Of a DNA stretch of 64,000 nt, positions 62,647 to 64,000 are shown in pieces. The position numbers and the translations under genes were made by a program. Position 1 is the stretch's first letter. The number at the start of each line of letters is the position of its first letter. The DNA is from JAXMAF01 sp046350555. GTDB taxonomy: Bacteria > Planctomycetota > Phycisphaerae > Phycisphaerales > SM1A02. The stretch lies in assembly GCA_046350555.1 (NCBI GenBank), contig JAXMAF010000009.1:1-64000 (forward strand). The letters run 5' to 3'. The notes under the pieces are model-generated. The model made no database searches. It saw nothing but the letters and a program-made list of their open reading frames with translations, and was not told where the DNA came from.

Positions 62647-64000
62647 ATGAACCTTGGAACTCTTTGTTCGTCTGCGATCGCTCTCGCAGCCGGTGTCGCG
62701 CCGCTCGCGTTTCCCGCCACGCTGGCCACCTACAACGGCAACGGCGGCAACACCAACTGGTCGAACGCCCTGAACTGGACCCCGCCGACGGTGCCGCTCA
62801 ACGGAGGGGTCTTCGACTACGACGTGGTGATTCCCGCGGGCAAGAGCGTGGTGCTCGACGCGGCCATGCCGGTTCTCACGTTCATCGACACGCTTGCCCT
62901 CGATTCGACGGCGACGCTGACGATCAACGCCCAACGTTCGCTCCAGGTGACCGGCGCAGCCCAGATCGGCGGGCTCGTGAACGTGTCGGGCGTCGGATCG
63001 GGGCTGAGCGCGTCGAACCCGTCGGGCATGCTCACCGGCACGCAGCCGCGGCTGCTCGTCTCGGCTGGCGGCACGGCGACCGCTGCGGGAACGAGCTACA
63101 CCAACACGGCGCTCTTCAGTGCCGAGCTCCTCACGGCGTCGGGCGCGGGCAGCGCGCTGTCGCTTCCGGGCGTGCTGTCCATGACGCTGCGCGTGCTCTC
63201 CGGCTTCGGGAACGAGGTGAACACGATCCGCGCCGACGGCGGTGGCTCGCTCGATCTCGGCGACGTGCAGGCGATCATCCTCCAAGGCTCGAACGGAAGC
63301 GACCGCGCCGACTTCATCGTCGATTCGGCGGGCGTGCTCGATCTCTCCTCGCTCGCCGGCGCAACGTCGCTGGAGCTGGGCGACGTGATCCGCTTCGACG
63401 TGCGCGCGAGCAACGCGCTGTCCCTGCCGGGGCTGGGCTCGGCCAGCGGCGTCGAGTTCCTGGTCGCGGCCGGTGCCGCCATCCAAGCGCCCGTGCTGGG
63501 CCTCCTCGACAAGTCGTTCGTGCGGCTCGACGGCGTGGGCGCGTCGTTCGTCACCGGCGGCGTGCCGAACATTCCCGACGCTCGCTTCGGCGCCTTCAAC
63601 GGCGCCGTGCTTGGCGCCGGCGTGATCACCGCGACGAGCTGGAGCGCGACGTCCTACTTCAACACCGAGCTGGCCCACGCCGCGGGCGGCGGGAGCCTCA
63701 TCGACCTGTCGACCGTCGCCTCCGCCACGTTCCTCGTGAACTCCGGCTTCGGCGCCGAGGTGAACACGCTCATCGCCGAGACGGGCGGCATGATCGACCT
63801 GTCGGGGCTTCAGACCGTCTCGCTCCAGCCGTCGAATGGCGCCGATCGGCTGGACTTCATCGCGCAGACGGGCGGCACGTTCGATCTTGGCGCCCTGGCC
63901 ACGATCACCTCCACTGGCGGCGACGACGTCGTGCGGCTGGACGCGCGCAGCGGGGGAAACGCGCTGTCGCTTCCCGCGCTCACATCGGCGACGGGCGTCG
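62647..64000 (+). CDS. Large secreted repeat-rich beta protein (3' end outside window)
   Basis: The open frame from ATG 62647, with a GGGAGG ribosome-binding site, runs to the end of the window without a stop (451 codons so far). It begins with a signal peptide (SSAIALAAGVAPLAFPATLA), then YNGNGGNTNWSNALNWTPP, a start typical of secreted beta-helix proteins of planctomycetes. After that come Ser/Gly/Thr-rich beta-strand repeats. A unit of about 180-190 residues recurs: TSYTNTALFSAELL with LSGFGNEVNTIRADGGG is echoed by WSATSYFNTELAHA with NSGFGAEVNTLIAETGG. Each unit ends with SNG.DR.DFI and LDLSSL-type text. Probably a surface or extracellular structural protein; it may carry a C-terminal anchor or dockerin loop outside the window. 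Confidence 0.75.
   Translation, partial: MNLGTLCSSAIALAAGVAPLAFPATLATYNGNGGNTNWSNALNWTPPTVPLNGGVFDYDVVIPAGKSVVLDAAMPVLTFIDTLALDSTATLTINAQRSLQVTGAAQIGGLVNVSGVGSGLSASNPSGMLTGTQPRLLVSAGGTATAAGTSYTNTALFSAELLTASGAGSALSLPGVLSMTLRVLSGFGNEVNTIRADGGGSLDLGDVQAIILQGSNGSDRADFIVDSAGVLDLSSLAGATSLELGDVIRFDVRASNALSLPGLGSASGVEFLVAAGAAIQAPVLGLLDKSFVRLDGVGASFVTGGVPNIPDARFGAFNGAVLGAGVITATSWSATSYFNTELAHAAGGGSLIDLSTVASATFLVNSGFGAEVNTLIAETGGMIDLSGLQTVSLQPSNGADRLDFIAQTGGTFDLGALATITSTGGDDVVRLDARSGGNALSLPALTSATGV

Overview
The window is a high-GC (about 70% by eye) bacterial chromosome segment. It most likely comes from a planctomycete of the Phycisphaerae type. The grounds are four secreted-protein loci ending in paired dockerin-like EF loops of the form DLNGDGVVDGADLGLLLGAW, a planctomycete-style prepilin-like protein, a glutamate-carboxypeptidase-like M28 peptidase, and an LpoB/COG3014/YcfL lipoprotein set. 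This placement is inferred from protein style, not from a marker-gene tree.

Layout. 1-5.5 kb: the end of an lpoB-like gene, a COG3014-type lipoprotein and ycfL, then an MFS transporter and a GT39-like membrane glycosyltransferase. From about 2.15 to 4.55 kb the reading frame changes repeatedly although the protein sequence stays recognisable, so indel errors are more likely than decay. 5.6-18 kb: trmB, a zinc-ribbon protein, and a tripartite RND efflux set (adaptor and two tandem RND pumps on +, outer-membrane factor and histidine kinase on -). 18-27 kb: a MacB-like permease, lipoprotein, DedA protein, glycerate 2-kinase, YceI protein, FMN reductase, prfB with an unusual +1 frameshift site (stop UAA), YpfJ metallopeptidase and a broken VapBC-like pair. 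27-40.5 kb: an orphan methyltransferase with an Arg/Gly/Pro/Asp tail, GH127 arabinofuranosidase, transketolase, a 908-residue helical repeat protein, a secreted sugar dehydrogenase with TSP3-like and dockerin-like repeats, and an M28 peptidase. 40.7-52.2 kb: three tandem paralogous exported proteins with a secretin-N0/STN-like core, an exported protein, an SGNH hydrolase with dockerins, an ADP-forming acyl-CoA synthetase and a prepilin-like protein. 52.2-57.1 kb is accessory: lower GC, an integron attC-like site between two small genes, copies of a 108-bp repeat, a 166-bp palindromic element, a 15-bp minisatellite and truncated genes. 57.1-62.5 kb: an RNA-repair locus, rtcR divergent from rsr(truncated)-rtcB-rtcA behind a recognisable sigma-54 promoter. 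62.6 kb to the end: the start of a large secreted repeat-rich protein.

How the genes work together. RtcR should sense RNA ends through its N-terminal CARF-like domain and activate the sigma-54 promoter for a Ro60-fragment/RtcB/RtcA RNA-repair operon. The adaptor, pump and outer-membrane proteins can form one envelope-spanning exporter, perhaps a heteromeric MdtBC/MuxBC-like pump. The exported dockerin-bearing proteins share a C-terminal signature that may anchor or sort them.

The least expected content is non-coding. Six copies of a 108-bp element with imperfect terminal inverted repeats sit mostly at gene 3' ends and supply stop codons to three genes. Three heptamer arrays lie in intergenic regions and two of them overlap a stop codon. 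There is one attC-like site with the diagnostic extrahelical base. All identifications are by reading alone; no database search was possible.
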